From contig NZ_JBBAXC010000004.1 in assembly GCF_037120725.1 (NCBI RefSeq), positions 1 to 64,000 on the forward strand: 64,000 nt of DNA, written 5' to 3'. A program made the translations under genes and the position numbers. The notes below the pieces were generated by a model, which was given only the letters and a program-made list of their open reading frames with translations, made no database searches and was not told the DNA's origin. This stretch comes from Bacillus spongiae. Lineage in GTDB: Bacteria > Bacillota > Bacilli > Bacillales > Bacillaceae_K. Positions within the stretch are counted from its first letter, which is position 1. Each line of letters begins with the position of its first letter. Shown piece by piece: positions 56,423-64,000 of the stretch.

Positions 56423-56461
56423 AGAGGCAAATGGGTGGGGCACATTGTTGTCTCAGCTTTT
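56423..56461 (+). repeat. 39-bp hairpin repeat, copy 1
   Basis: Shares 33 of 39 bases with copy 2 at 57693-57731. The core GTGGGGCACATTGTTGTCTCA folds as a GTGGG.CA/TGTCTCA-type stem and is followed by T6, so it could terminate plus-strand transcripts. Confidence 0.6.
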
Positions 56462-56563
56462 TTATTTGTTTTTAACTGAATTAATTTCGTCAATCAACTT
56501 TTCGGGCGGCTTTCCTATTTCTATGTCTTGAAACCATTGAGAGGCAAGGATTATGGATCACTA

Positions 56564-56734
56564 CTAAAAAATGAATACAATCGTGGCTATAGTAAGTAGG
56601 ATTATTACCAGAAGGAACCGAACAAAAATAGGTCTTATTTCTTCTTCATTCTCTAGATTTTTAACCTGTTTTCTAAAATTTTTTCCAGCATGAAAAAATA
56701 AATATATAAGTAATATTGACAATAAAACCTTCAA
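56564..56734 (-). CDS. Small two-helix membrane protein
   Basis: Protein of 56 residues from TTG 56734 with AAAGGGAG eight bases upstream. It starts LKVLLSILLIYLFFHAG (first helix), has a charged middle, KNFRKQVKNLENEEEIRP, and ends with a second helix, LLVIILLTIATIVFIF. The clear ribosome site and the clean amphipathic/hydrophobic pattern support a real gene. No family recognised. Confidence 0.6.
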   Translation of the reverse strand: MKVLLSILLIYLFFHAGKNFRKQVKNLENEEEIRPIFVRFLLVIILLTIATIVFIF

Positions 56735-57132
56735 CTAATAAACTCCCTTTCGTTATTGAATTTCAGATTATAGTGGCTAAATTAGTTTTTCTTATTAGCT
56801 AATATACAGGAAACTAAATTACGAAATGTTCATAGTTTGAATTAACCATAGATGGACTTTTGATATAGAACTGATTGAATTTTAATTTACACCATATGAG
56901 AATAGTACAAAACTATAAAGGAGTTTTCTTTACCCAATAAACTATTTTTGAACATGAATCTTCGTTAACTTTTCTTGCCTTTGACTCCATTAATCCAACA
57001 AGTAAAGATTATTTTACCTCCATTATTATTCATTTTTTCCCGTCCGTTTCATTATGTGCTGCTCTTCGAAATCTTGTCTAGAGATAAAACCTTTCATTAT
57101 GGGAACTATACTATTAAAGAGGTGACAGACTA
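56735..57132. other. Gene-free stretch
   Basis: No gene seen; AT-rich, with an isolated AAAGGAG near 56920 that leads into a stop. Confidence 0.35.
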
Positions 57133-57561
57133 ATGAATAAAGCTGTACTTTCGATATCCATTCTATCGTTTCTCATTCTAAGCTCTTTCGAAAATATTCC
57201 AGAAGAATCCAAAATTAAAACTGAAATAATACCTCAGAATCAACCCCCTCGTATAATGGAAAAGGCCTTTTTACGATATCTTGGTGAAACTATTCTCAAT
57301 ATAATGAATGATTTCGGGGATGATCAGCTATTCACATTTACTAGGATAGAGAGAATCACAAAAGATACCTCAAACGATTCATATGACATTTCAATAAGAG
57401 TCATAGGATTCGAAGGGCCACTTAACCCACCTTATAAGCTAATTCGAATGACTATTCGTATACCAGGGGAGAATTACACTAATTATAGTGTTGTGACTTA
57501 TTCACACAGGTTCGTCTCAGGCAAGGAATTTGAAAAATTCACTAAGTATACTGAAGATTAA
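57133..57561 (+). CDS. DUF3888 family secreted protein
   Basis: Protein of 142 residues with a signal-like hydrophobic start (residues 4-20). The region MEKAFLRYLGETILNIMNDF then ISIRVIGFEGPLNPPYKLIR matches DUF3888, a family of small exported Bacillaceae proteins with a conserved V.GFEGPxNPPY-type block. ATG 57133 follows AAGAGGTGA with good spacing. No function is known. It lies between two copies of a hairpin repeat (56423 and 57693) and is followed by a weak AAAGGC/GCCTTT hairpin at 57564-57591. Confidence 0.78.
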   Translation: MNKAVLSISILSFLILSSFENIPEESKIKTEIIPQNQPPRIMEKAFLRYLGETILNIMNDFGDDQLFTFTRIERITKDTSNDSYDISIRVIGFEGPLNPPYKLIRMTIRIPGENYTNYSVVTYSHRFVSGKEFEKFTKYTED

Positions 57562-57692
57562 TTAAAGGCATTGTTTTATAAAAGAGCCTTTATAGATTAA
57601 ACCATTAAAAAACTGCAATCTCATTAATTACAAATAATGAATAACAATAGTGCCAACGTTCCAGCTAAAATCGTTCATTTAATGGATAAAAA
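57562..57692. other. Short intergenic stretch with weak hairpin
   Basis: AAAGGC (57564-57569) and GCCTTT (57586-57591) may form a weak terminator for the DUF3888 gene. Nothing else seen. Confidence 0.3.
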
Positions 57693-57731
57693 AGAGCCAA
57701 ATAAGTGGGACACATAGTTGTCTCACCTTTT
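57693..57731 (+). repeat. 39-bp hairpin repeat, copy 2
   Basis: Partner of the repeat at 56423-56461. The core GTGGGACA pairs with TGTCTCAC around CATAGT, followed by CTTTT. The stretch 57732-57931 has no recognisable gene. Confidence 0.6.
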
Positions 57732-57931
57732 GAGGATAAAGCAATAATCGGTTGGAAGAAGTATTGTTTACTGTTTACATGTCTTGGTGCAGTGAGTTTC
57801 TCCACCCCTTCATTCCGGCACTGTTAACAGACGTCATAGGGGTTTTTAACCTCCGTAAAAAGTTCCCTTTTTTTCATGCCCATTAGAAATCCCCTTAATC
57901 CGAAATAGAACTCTCTTATATTACGTTTCAT

Positions 57932-58493
57932 TCATTTTATTAATGCCAAAATTCCTAATAAAATGATAAGTTCTCCTGCAATCCTATTAATTAAGACAAG
58001 ATGTCGAGTTATTTTTTTCCTAAAAAAACCTACCCCAACACTTAATACATCCACCAAAATGATGAACCAATAAATACTCCACCTATTAATTCTAGTTACG
58101 ATATTGATGAACCTTCTTCTAAATTAATTCCAAGTCCGCTAAACATAGCCACAAAATTTAATATAGTTGTTGGATTTGTAATCATCAGAATAAAAGTTGA
58201 GATGAACATCGAAAAAAGGGTTTCTCCTTGTAAGTTTGCAGCATTATCGGCAGGTTTTTTTATAAAAGTTTTTATCCCTAAATAGAACAAAAAGATAGAT
58301 CCAAATATTTCTAAGTAGAATTCTTGTTTTACTAAAAAGGTTGTAAATACTGATAATCACTAGCATAAATTAAATTCGCTGTAACAGCTCCAAATTCTGT
58401 TAGAAATAATTCTACTCTTCCTCTAGAAAGACTCCTTTGAATACATAATAATCCTACTGAGAATCCTAAAATAAACGCTTTTATGAATAACAC
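57932..58493 (-). pseudogene. LysE family exporter, broken
   Basis: GTG 58493 behind AAAGGAG starts VLFIKAFILGFSVGLLCIQR, in which the usual APVGP motif is deleted. After a frameshift near 58350 the frame resumes as LFYLGIKTFIKKPADNAANL and FILMITNPTTILNFVAMFSG, then breaks again, and the end LVDVLSVGVGFFRKKITRHL up to LLGILALIK closes at 57932. All parts of a LysE/RhtB-type amino-acid exporter are present in order, but at least two frameshifts and a deletion make it inactive. Confidence 0.75.
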
Positions 58494-58836
58494 TTATTTT
58501 CTGCTCCTTTAATAGAAATTTAAATGATTATTGAATCTATTTTTGTTCTGAACCTATTCATGAAGGTAAACAAGAGCGGTTGCTAAATCTCTTACGAACT
58601 ATGTGGAAGTGTCTAGAAGAAATAATAAGATATTAGAAGGGAGCAGCCATGTTTGCCGACTTCTATGACTCGTCAAACACATAATTGGAGAAGAAAAATC
58701 TTTTGGGTAGTGAAATAGAATTAAAGTAGCGAGTAGGCTCAACTAGAGGGAAGTCCCTTTTCGCCTTGTTAATGCTTAATGCCCATAAGTAGATTAATTA
58801 AAGGAAGGCACCTTAAAAAAGGTGTTCCCTTTAAAA
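58494..58836. other. Gene-free stretch
   Basis: No gene seen. A hairpin AAGGCACCTT/AAGGTGTTCC at 58803-58828 lies just after the next minus-strand gene and may act as its terminator. Confidence 0.35.
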
Positions 58837-59154
58837 TTATTCATACTCAGCAAACTCAGTTTTAAAATAGGTATTTTCTAAGCCCATCATATATTTTAGT
58901 GTTTTGCCCAAAGCATAATGATTCGGAAATTCTTTTTCAATGACACAAATAATATTACCTCCTTTTCCTGTTGTTAAATTGGTTAGTTGTAAATATTTAT
59001 TGTTATCGTAAATATACGAAACAATGTATTCGTAGTAATCATTTTCCTTGGCTACTAGATTCATACCAACATTGTACAACCTAACTCTTGCTCCTGCCCA
59101 GATTTTCTCATCATCATTAACGTCATTTAACAGTATCCATTTCGATTTATCCAA
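58837..59154 (-). CDS. Hypothetical protein
   Basis: Protein of 105 residues from TTG 59154, behind AAAAGGGTGA; the frame extends to 59190 without a site. It starts LDKSKWILLNDVNDDEKIWA and contains YYEYIVSYIYDNNKYLQLTN and GKGGNIICVIEKEF, an alternating pattern suggesting a mixed alpha/beta soluble protein. Size and composition resemble small immunity-type proteins, but I recognise no family. It is adjacent to a decayed recombinase gene. Confidence 0.55.
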   Translation of the reverse strand: MDKSKWILLNDVNDDEKIWAGARVRLYNVGMNLVAKENDYYEYIVSYIYDNNKYLQLTNLTTGKGGNIICVIEKEFPNHYALGKTLKYMMGLENTYFKTEFAEYE

Positions 59155-59195
59155 TATTTCACCCTTTTCTTGATACGGTCGTTTTTCCAATTATA

Positions 59196-59510
59196 CTAAG
59201 GTTTTGGTATGTTTTGAATATTAACAACCAAAAAAGTCCCAATGTCCTCGTCCATCTCCTCTTGTGTCAATCCAATGTAAAACATAGTTACGCTTTGTAC
59301 GGTATGGTTCAATAAGTATTTAAGTCTATGTATATTTTCTTTTGTAGTGGTATGCAAATATTATTCTCATTGTTTGCATTTCTATGAGTTCACGACATTG
59401 TTTAAAAATTCACTTAAGCTTGAATACGTGACAGGGGTGACCACCTTTTTGACTCGGAATCAACCAAGAGTTTTCATCCCTTTCTTTTGTGAACTCTTCA
59501 ATTTCGGTAG
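59196..59510 (-). pseudogene. Tyrosine recombinase (phage-type integrase) relic, C-terminal part
   Basis: The minus strand reads EIEEFTKERDENSWLIPSQK, then after a stop IFKQCRELIEMQTM, then FAYHYKRKYT (the usual TFGYH-type histidine region), a frameshift, and LKYLLNHTVQSVTMFYIGLT then QEEMDEDIGTF. The LNHxxxxVTxxYIG end holds the catalytic tyrosine context of orphan Bacillus integrases. The N-terminal half and the RHT-type arginine region are degraded. Upstream of 59510 nothing more can be traced. Confidence 0.65.
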
Positions 59511-59664
59511 TTAGTCTTCATTAATCATATGACGTCAACTATTTCCTAGACAGAAAAAATACACCACTATTAATATCGTGGTGTATAAACTGGCGTATTT
59601 AAAATAATGAGGTATCACTTATTGAATAGCTCATTTCTCTTCAGTACTATTTACGATAATTTCG

Positions 59665-59859
59665 TTATGTGAGCTTTTCGTTTTCACACAACACTTTACG
59701 ATAAAGGAAGACAGCTAGGCTAATACACAACATTACACCTACTAAATTTAAAAATGTCGCTCCTCTATTATCAGATAAAGCAAACAATACACTATTCAAT
59801 GCAAATATTATCGTAACAAAATTAGTAGTAATAAATAATCGATTATAAGAGGGTCTCAT
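59665..59859 (-). CDS. Small two-helix membrane protein
   Basis: Protein of 64 residues from ATG 59859, with AAGGAGG eight bases before; two earlier in-frame ATGs (59877, 59865) overlap or crowd that site. Helices are near residues 8-27 and 35-53, and it ends CENEKLT. No family recognised. Confidence 0.62.
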   Translation of the reverse strand: MRPSYNRLFITTNFVTIIFALNSVLFALSDNRGATFLNLVGVMLCISLAVFLYRKVLCENEKLT

Positions 59860-60245
59860 TTTCATTTCCTCCTTCATGTTTAATGTTACTACCCATTCCA
59901 GCTTCTCTTCATTTTATCGATAAATGAACTGGACTGTATATGTCGAATTATATCATATTTTATGAAATTCGTTAATGTTCACACTACATTATTTACTGTT
60001 TCAATATCACTTATAGCCTAACCACCAATTGTTTGAAAAAGCTAATACATGCACACTTCTTTCTCATTTATTCAATAAACAATCATTTATCGCTTACTAT
60101 GAATCTTCCTTTGCAATAAAGTTGTTTTACTACTAAGCTATATTTTTCACGTTCCTTCCCCTTCACGGGCTACAAAAAAGATAAGACATACAAAACCCAT
60201 TACATCCTGCTCTGTTATGGAAGAAAACTGGAAAAATGATATAAT
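59860..60245. other. Gene-free stretch
   Basis: No gene or defined signal seen in about 390 bases of AT-rich DNA. Confidence 0.4.
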
Positions 60246-60273
60246 AAAAAGAAAGTTCCTGTTTGGAACTTTC
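60246..60273 (-). terminator. Terminator of the alpha/beta hydrolase gene
   Basis: GAAAGTTCC (60251-60259) pairs with GGAACTTTC (60265-60273) around 5 bases; T5 follows on the minus strand. Confidence 0.75.
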
Positions 60274-60291
60274 CATCAAACTAGTAAGTGT

Positions 60292-61239
60292 TTAAAGTGG
60301 GGACGTTATAAATTCGACAGCTTCACGTAAAATTTGATCAAAGTCGTCTGGATAGTCGTGATCCAAATTTTTAACGAGTTTAAATGTATGGGGAATGTTG
60401 TGTTTCTTTAAGATTGCGACTAATTTTTCACTACTTTCTAAGCAATCTTCATCTTTATCGCCACAAATGACATACCCTTTTAAGCCATTTTCACTAAGTA
60501 TGTGCAAGTTCTCTTCCCATTCATCCAAATCTGGTAGCCACGGTGCAACAAAGATAAATCCTTTCGCTTTTACTTCTTCCGTCATTAAAGAATGTAAAGC
60601 AACTTTAGCCCCTGCTGAAAAACCGCCAATAAGTGTGTTTTCCTGATTCATTTGATTCGTTTTCATAATGGTGTCAATATGGTTCTTTAGCTCACCTGTC
60701 CCCTGTTCAACATCCTCCCAATTATAGGCTTCTGAAAATTCAATTTGCGAAGATTGGGGTAATGCTAGCATATACTGTTTAGACACAATTGACTTCCAAT
60801 ATCCTTCTGCCATTTCACGATTTTCCTGATCACCGTGCAATGCAATAAATAAGGAATTGGTTTCCTTATCTTGAGGCATTATCAAGTTCAAGTCGGGCTT
60901 GACCGATTTTTTAGCTGCCTCTTCTCTTTCCTTACATAGTTGAACGAGCTTTTGAAACTCATCATATTTACGAAGGACGTCTAAATCCTCATCTTCTATC
61001 AAATATTCATAGCTATACCAAAATTGATGGTCAATGGTCGCTTCCTTAAAAAGGGCTAACGCTTCATCTTCTAGTCCTGAAGCAGCCGCTAGCGAGTATT
61101 GAAAGTTATACAACTGTGCCTTATTCCCCTCTACGTGATCGGCATGTTTTGAAATATAATGGTAAGCTTCTAGGCTCCCACCTTCACCATAAATGGCTAA
61201 AGTTTTATTTAATACTTTTGTATACGTTAGTGATTCCAT
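60292..61239 (-). CDS. Alpha/beta hydrolase with N-terminal helical region
   Basis: Protein of 315 residues from ATG 61239 (GGAGGG upstream; the frame from 61299 has no site). Residues 1-110 are helical and TPR-like (LEAYHYISKHADHVEGN, YSLAAASGLEDEALALFKEA). Residues 120-315 are an esterase fold: oxyanion region LFIALHGDQENREM, nucleophile GGFSAGAKVALHS, Asp in YVICGDKDEDC, and His in LVKNLDHDYPDDF, in the order Ser-Asp-His. It resembles small carboxylesterases/phospholipases of the Abhydrolase_2 type. Natural substrate unknown. Confidence 0.83.
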   Translation of the reverse strand: MESLTYTKVLNKTLAIYGEGGSLEAYHYISKHADHVEGNKAQLYNFQYSLAAASGLEDEALALFKEATIDHQFWYSYEYLIEDEDLDVLRKYDEFQKLVQLCKEREEAAKKSVKPDLNLIMPQDKETNSLFIALHGDQENREMAEGYWKSIVSKQYMLALPQSSQIEFSEAYNWEDVEQGTGELKNHIDTIMKTNQMNQENTLIGGFSAGAKVALHSLMTEEVKAKGFIFVAPWLPDLDEWEENLHILSENGLKGYVICGDKDEDCLESSEKLVAILKKHNIPHTFKLVKNLDHDYPDDFDQILREAVEFITSPL

Positions 61240-61321
61240 TTGTGAACCCTCCAAATAATAAGTTTGATAGATTGAATTTTTTGATAATAATAGATTCAAT
61301 AATAAGATACCCGTTTATTAC

Positions 61322-61981
61322 CTATGAAGAGAAAGGCTTTTCTCTATTTGCAGGAATAATTGTCCACCTCGGGTTTATGTCAATTATATTTCCTGTTACT
61401 TGCTTTGTTGTCCTCTTAACATGTGATTGTTTTTTTAACAACGGCAGAGATTTTGCAACATAATCATCATGTGACTGGTGATCCTTCCAAATCGAAGCGA
61501 CCAAATACGCTTCAGAATTCGATGAACTATGGCAAAAGACTCCCGCTAACATTCCAGATGCTTCTTCCATGCCTTTATTCCATACATCATGTTGTGCTTT
61601 TTCAAAATTCGTTTGCTCGCCAGATTCAACAAGACAATCGGCCACACGAATTACCTCTCCCGTATGGAACAATTTTGTTAAGTCCGTTGAAGTTAAATTA
61701 GAGAGCTTTTCGAATGTCGAAACAGAAATCGTTGAATACGTTACTTCCTGATTACTCCCTGCAAACAATTCATCATGCAAATGGTCCATAAAATATTGGT
61801 AGGAGGCACTATCTCTCCAAAAGGCTAGAATCCCTGCTTCTAAAGGGTTTTTTCTATCCCAACCACCGAATTGACCTAAAAAACCTTCCGCATATTTTAC
61901 ATTCTCCCATCCTTCTTGAGCCTTCGCGAATGCCGTTTTATTTTTCTCTAGTACAGTACATTTAATCCACTTGATTAGCAT
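61322..61981 (-). CDS. YdbC-like protein (DUF4937)
   Basis: Protein of 219 residues. It starts MLIKWIKCTVLEKNKTAFAK and contains FLGQFGGWDRKNPLEAGILA, then FWRDSASYQYFMDHLHD, resembling Bacillus YdbC with two ferredoxin-like (ABM-type) units; the second unit contains YLVASIWKDHQSHDDYVAKS. The role is not established; the fold suggests binding or oxidation of a small hydrophobic molecule. No signal peptide. Located between the hydrolase and the GNAT genes on the same strand, but with separate spacers. Confidence 0.75.
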   Translation of the reverse strand: MLIKWIKCTVLEKNKTAFAKAQEGWENVKYAEGFLGQFGGWDRKNPLEAGILAFWRDSASYQYFMDHLHDELFAGSNQEVTYSTISVSTFEKLSNLTSTDLTKLFHTGEVIRVADCLVESGEQTNFEKAQHDVWNKGMEEASGMLAGVFCHSSSNSEAYLVASIWKDHQSHDDYVAKSLPLLKKQSHVKRTTKQVTGNIIDINPRWTIIPANREKPFSS

Positions 61982-62020
61982 ACTGAAAACCCCCTTTCAC
62001 TTAAGTCAGCAACATCTCTT

Positions 62021-62872
62021 TTACCCAAAAACTTGGGCAGCTATTCCAAATAATGTATGATTACGCTTTGGCAACTTCGTTGTGTTTTTTACCATAACTG
62101 GCGGTTCACTCACTTTCTCAAAACCAACCCGCTCTAAGTACACCATTAGTTCTGGATGACCTTTTGGTACATCTATCCTTACGTTGCCATGATGATTTAA
62201 CGCTAGCCTATCAATAAGCCTTGTTGCCCATTCTTTACTCGGTGCGACAATGGGTCCAATAATCAAATTAACCGGCCCTAAAATTGATAGGCTGTATCCG
62301 ATTATTTTTCCATCTTCGCTTTTCACAACAACCGCTTCCTTTGCTTGCTTGATTCGATTCTTTAAGAATGTCGCTCGATTCTCCCCAAAAGCCCCTTTAT
62401 CTATTTCTATCACCTGAGCCATATCCTCTGCTTTCATTGGGACTATTCTCTTTTCTAGCTTTTCATTCGAATGCCTACTCGAATCCTTATTACGAATATA
62501 CTTATGAACAGACTCCACTACTTGAAAGCCCATCCCTTCATACATCGGTTTGCCTTCAGCGGTGGCAATTAGCATCACGGTCGTAGAGGTGGAAATACTT
62601 TGTAAACAGCTTTCAGTTACTTCTCTCCCAAGTCCTTTCCCTTGATAAGCAGGGTGAACAATAATCATCCCAATTGAGGCTAATCGATCACCATAGGGGA
62701 TTACAGCCCCACATGATACAAGATGACCTTGTTCATTTCTGTGACCAATAACCTTGCCTGACGCCATAACTGTGCTTACTTCATGCTCATCATAATCCCA
62801 TCCAACCGAGGCGGATAGCATGATAATTCCTCGAATATCATCATTCGTAAGTACATCCATTTTCATATCCAT
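62021..62872 (-). CDS. Double-GNAT acetyltransferase (YitH-like)
   Basis: Protein of 283 residues. The first GNAT unit has motif A SIGMIIVHPAYQGKGLGREV near residues 66-85 and GKPMYEGMGF near 106-115. The second unit (about 145-280, starting RIVPMKAEDMAQVIEIDKGA) is a diverged GNAT-like domain containing IIGPIVAPSKEWATRL. This two-domain layout is found in YitH-type proteins. Acetyl acceptor unknown. ATG 62872 has GAGGAG upstream. It precedes nothing on its strand within 40 bases but is probably co-regulated with the DUF218 gene 20 bases upstream. Confidence 0.8.
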   Translation of the reverse strand: MDMKMDVLTNDDIRGIIMLSASVGWDYDEHEVSTVMASGKVIGHRNEQGHLVSCGAVIPYGDRLASIGMIIVHPAYQGKGLGREVTESCLQSISTSTTVMLIATAEGKPMYEGMGFQVVESVHKYIRNKDSSRHSNEKLEKRIVPMKAEDMAQVIEIDKGAFGENRATFLKNRIKQAKEAVVVKSEDGKIIGYSLSILGPVNLIIGPIVAPSKEWATRLIDRLALNHHGNVRIDVPKGHPELMVYLERVGFEKVSEPPVMVKNTTKLPKRNHTLFGIAAQVFG

Positions 62873-62891
62873 TTAAACTCCTCAAACCGTA

Positions 62892-63632
62892 TTAAATGTC
62901 CCATATCAACGTTTTCACGATGGCCGCTATCTCTCTAGTGTGAACAACAGGTATTATCGGAAATGGAACAGACGCTCCTACTCCATATGGCGTTAAATCA
63001 AGCGAATCGGCAATCATTTTCGCACGAAACAAATGGAAATCACTTGTGATGATTAGTACTTTAGTGTCTGTACTCTCTTCCATTAAAGGAATCGAGTAGG
63101 CAATGTTTTCATATGTAGATGTTGCTTGATCCTCTATAATAATTCGTGCCTCATCTATTCCTTGTTTTAGTAAATAATCCTTCATTACGGCAGCCTCTGA
63201 AGTGGTTTCACCTTGACCGATCCCCCCAGTAACAATCACGTCCGTACTTATGTTGTTCTGGAGATACTCTACGGCCGTATTTAACCGATTTTCTAATAGC
63301 AGTGAAGGTTGTCCATTTTTTATACCTGCCCCTAAAACCAGCACATAGTCTACTTTTTGATTACTCTGATCGTTTGTATGATACAAAATTAATGACTCCA
63401 TGATGAATAACATCGTAACGGACAAGATAATAAGCAGCTTTGTTCCATGACGAAACCATCTTTTTTGTAACCACATATGCTTCCAAAAAGGAAACGTCAT
63501 AGCAAGGCTGAACAATACTAAGCCACCTACAATAAACAATAGTATGCCTAGATTAAAATTATTTTTCGTCAATAATAGCAATCCGTAAAGGAAAAATAGG
63601 CCGCCCGTTATATAGAAAATACGTTTTATCAA
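62892..63632 (-). CDS. YdcF/SanA-type DUF218 membrane protein
   Basis: Protein of about 246 residues with four N-terminal hydrophobic segments (to about residue 85) and an outer DUF218 domain: VDYVLVLGAGIKNGQPSLLL then ENRLNTAVEYLQ, VIVTGGIGQGETTSEAAVMK, IIEDQATSTYENI and VLIITSDFHLFRAKMIADSL. These are the family's conserved blocks. DUF218 proteins are linked to cell-envelope metabolism (SanA in vancomycin tolerance, ElyC in enterobacteria). The start could be TTG 63632 (GGAAGTGG upstream) or GTG 63647. It is 19 bases upstream of the GNAT gene. Confidence 0.83.
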   Translation of the reverse strand: MIKRIFYITGGLFFLYGLLLLTKNNFNLGILLFIVGGLVLFSLAMTFPFWKHMWLQKRWFRHGTKLLIILSVTMLFIMESLILYHTNDQSNQKVDYVLVLGAGIKNGQPSLLLENRLNTAVEYLQNNISTDVIVTGGIGQGETTSEAAVMKDYLLKQGIDEARIIIEDQATSTYENIAYSIPLMEESTDTKVLIITSDFHLFRAKMIADSLDLTPYGVGASVPFPIIPVVHTREIAAIVKTLIWDI

Positions 63633-64000
63633 TACAACCACTTCCACTTTTTTATTCCATCTCTATATATTACCATAAGAATTAAATCGTGAAGATGGAA
63701 TGGTCCCCATCTTTTAAAAAGTTTGTTTTCAATTCCTTGCTTTTCATCATGTTATTGAGAATTACTTTTATCCAACTCTCTTAGTAATCAATTAACCTTA
63801 ATATTATTAAATTCTGCCATCCTTCCAGAGTTCTCATATTCAAGATTACTTTTGATTAAACGGGTATCTCAACATTTGGAATATATCTTACTATCTTCTT
63901 ATTTAATCTCCATTTACTAAAAGCGCTCCATTTTCGTTTAACACAAGGCATGTCCTTTTCACTCCTATAATCTCCTTAACTATCACTCTAAACCTCTGCT
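63633..64000. other. Right-edge stretch, mostly empty
   Basis: No complete gene. On the minus strand 63903-64000 an open frame enters from the edge and ends KRTCLVLNENGALLVNGD; it could be the tail of a gene beyond the window or chance. Confidence 0.3.

Overview
The window reads as a chromosomal segment of a low-GC Gram-positive spore-former of the family Bacillaceae. Supporting signs are the AT-rich sequence with strong AAGGAGG-type ribosome binding sites and many TTG starts, a hom-thrC-thrB operon in the Bacillus order, a T-box-controlled TyrZ-type tyrosyl-tRNA synthetase, a bacillithiol-dependent FosB, and several Bacillus families (DUF6509, DUF3888, DUF4261, YdbC-like, toast-rack lipoprotein). 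I cannot name the species. No rRNA, tRNA, CRISPR array or complete prophage is visible.

Layout. 1-760: start of an ISL3 transposase (cut by the edge) and an internally deleted IS1595 transposase. 0.8-3.5 kb: small membrane protein and a MacB/FtsX-type ABC transporter pair. 3.6-7.0 kb: threonine operon with a recognisable promoter and terminator. 7-16.2 kb: accessory block with a beta-helix protein, an MFS efflux pump, three small P-loop kinases, a spermine/spermidine-type acetyltransferase, a SUFU-domain protein and a serine-hydrolase lipoprotein divergent from a LysR regulator. 17-23.7 kb: Gly/Met-rich membrane protein, PadR-HAAS operon with a long inverted-repeat operator, a second beta-helix gene, methyltransferase, DUF6509, fosB. 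23.7-29.5 kb: gene-poor zone with several decayed genes and two more members of the beta-helix family. 30-39.4 kb: PurN-like formyltransferase, methyltransferase, an orphan OppB/OppC-like permease pair, arylamine N-acetyltransferase, EamA exporter, PaaK-like ligase, glyoxalase-fold protein. 39.7-44.2 kb: one gene for a 1507-residue cytoplasmic coiled-coil protein built from 42-residue repeats. 44.2-52.9 kb: VanZ, Nudix hydrolase, T-box/tyrS, proC, a type I toxin-antitoxin locus, histidine phosphatase, XRE/DUF2975 pair, a second IS1595 relic, DUF4261. 53.4-64 kb: toast-rack lipoprotein, DUF2339 membrane protein, small membrane proteins, DUF3888, relics of a LysE exporter and a tyrosine recombinase, alpha/beta hydrolase, YdbC-like protein, double GNAT enzyme, DUF218 protein.

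How it fits together. Housekeeping parts are amino-acid supply (threonine, proline), tRNA charging and nucleotide clean-up. Most of the rest is stress, detoxification and efflux (FosB, MFS, NAT, GNATs, EamA, two ABC permease systems) mixed with decaying mobile DNA. The two least explained items are the beta-helix family, four paralogues within 21 kb that share a two-cysteine C-terminal motif, and the giant heptad-repeat protein, whose central repeats look recently amplified.

All family names come from motif recognition by eye; no database search was run. Several starts were moved to internal ATG/GTG/TTG codons with better-placed ribosome binding sites, as stated in each entry.
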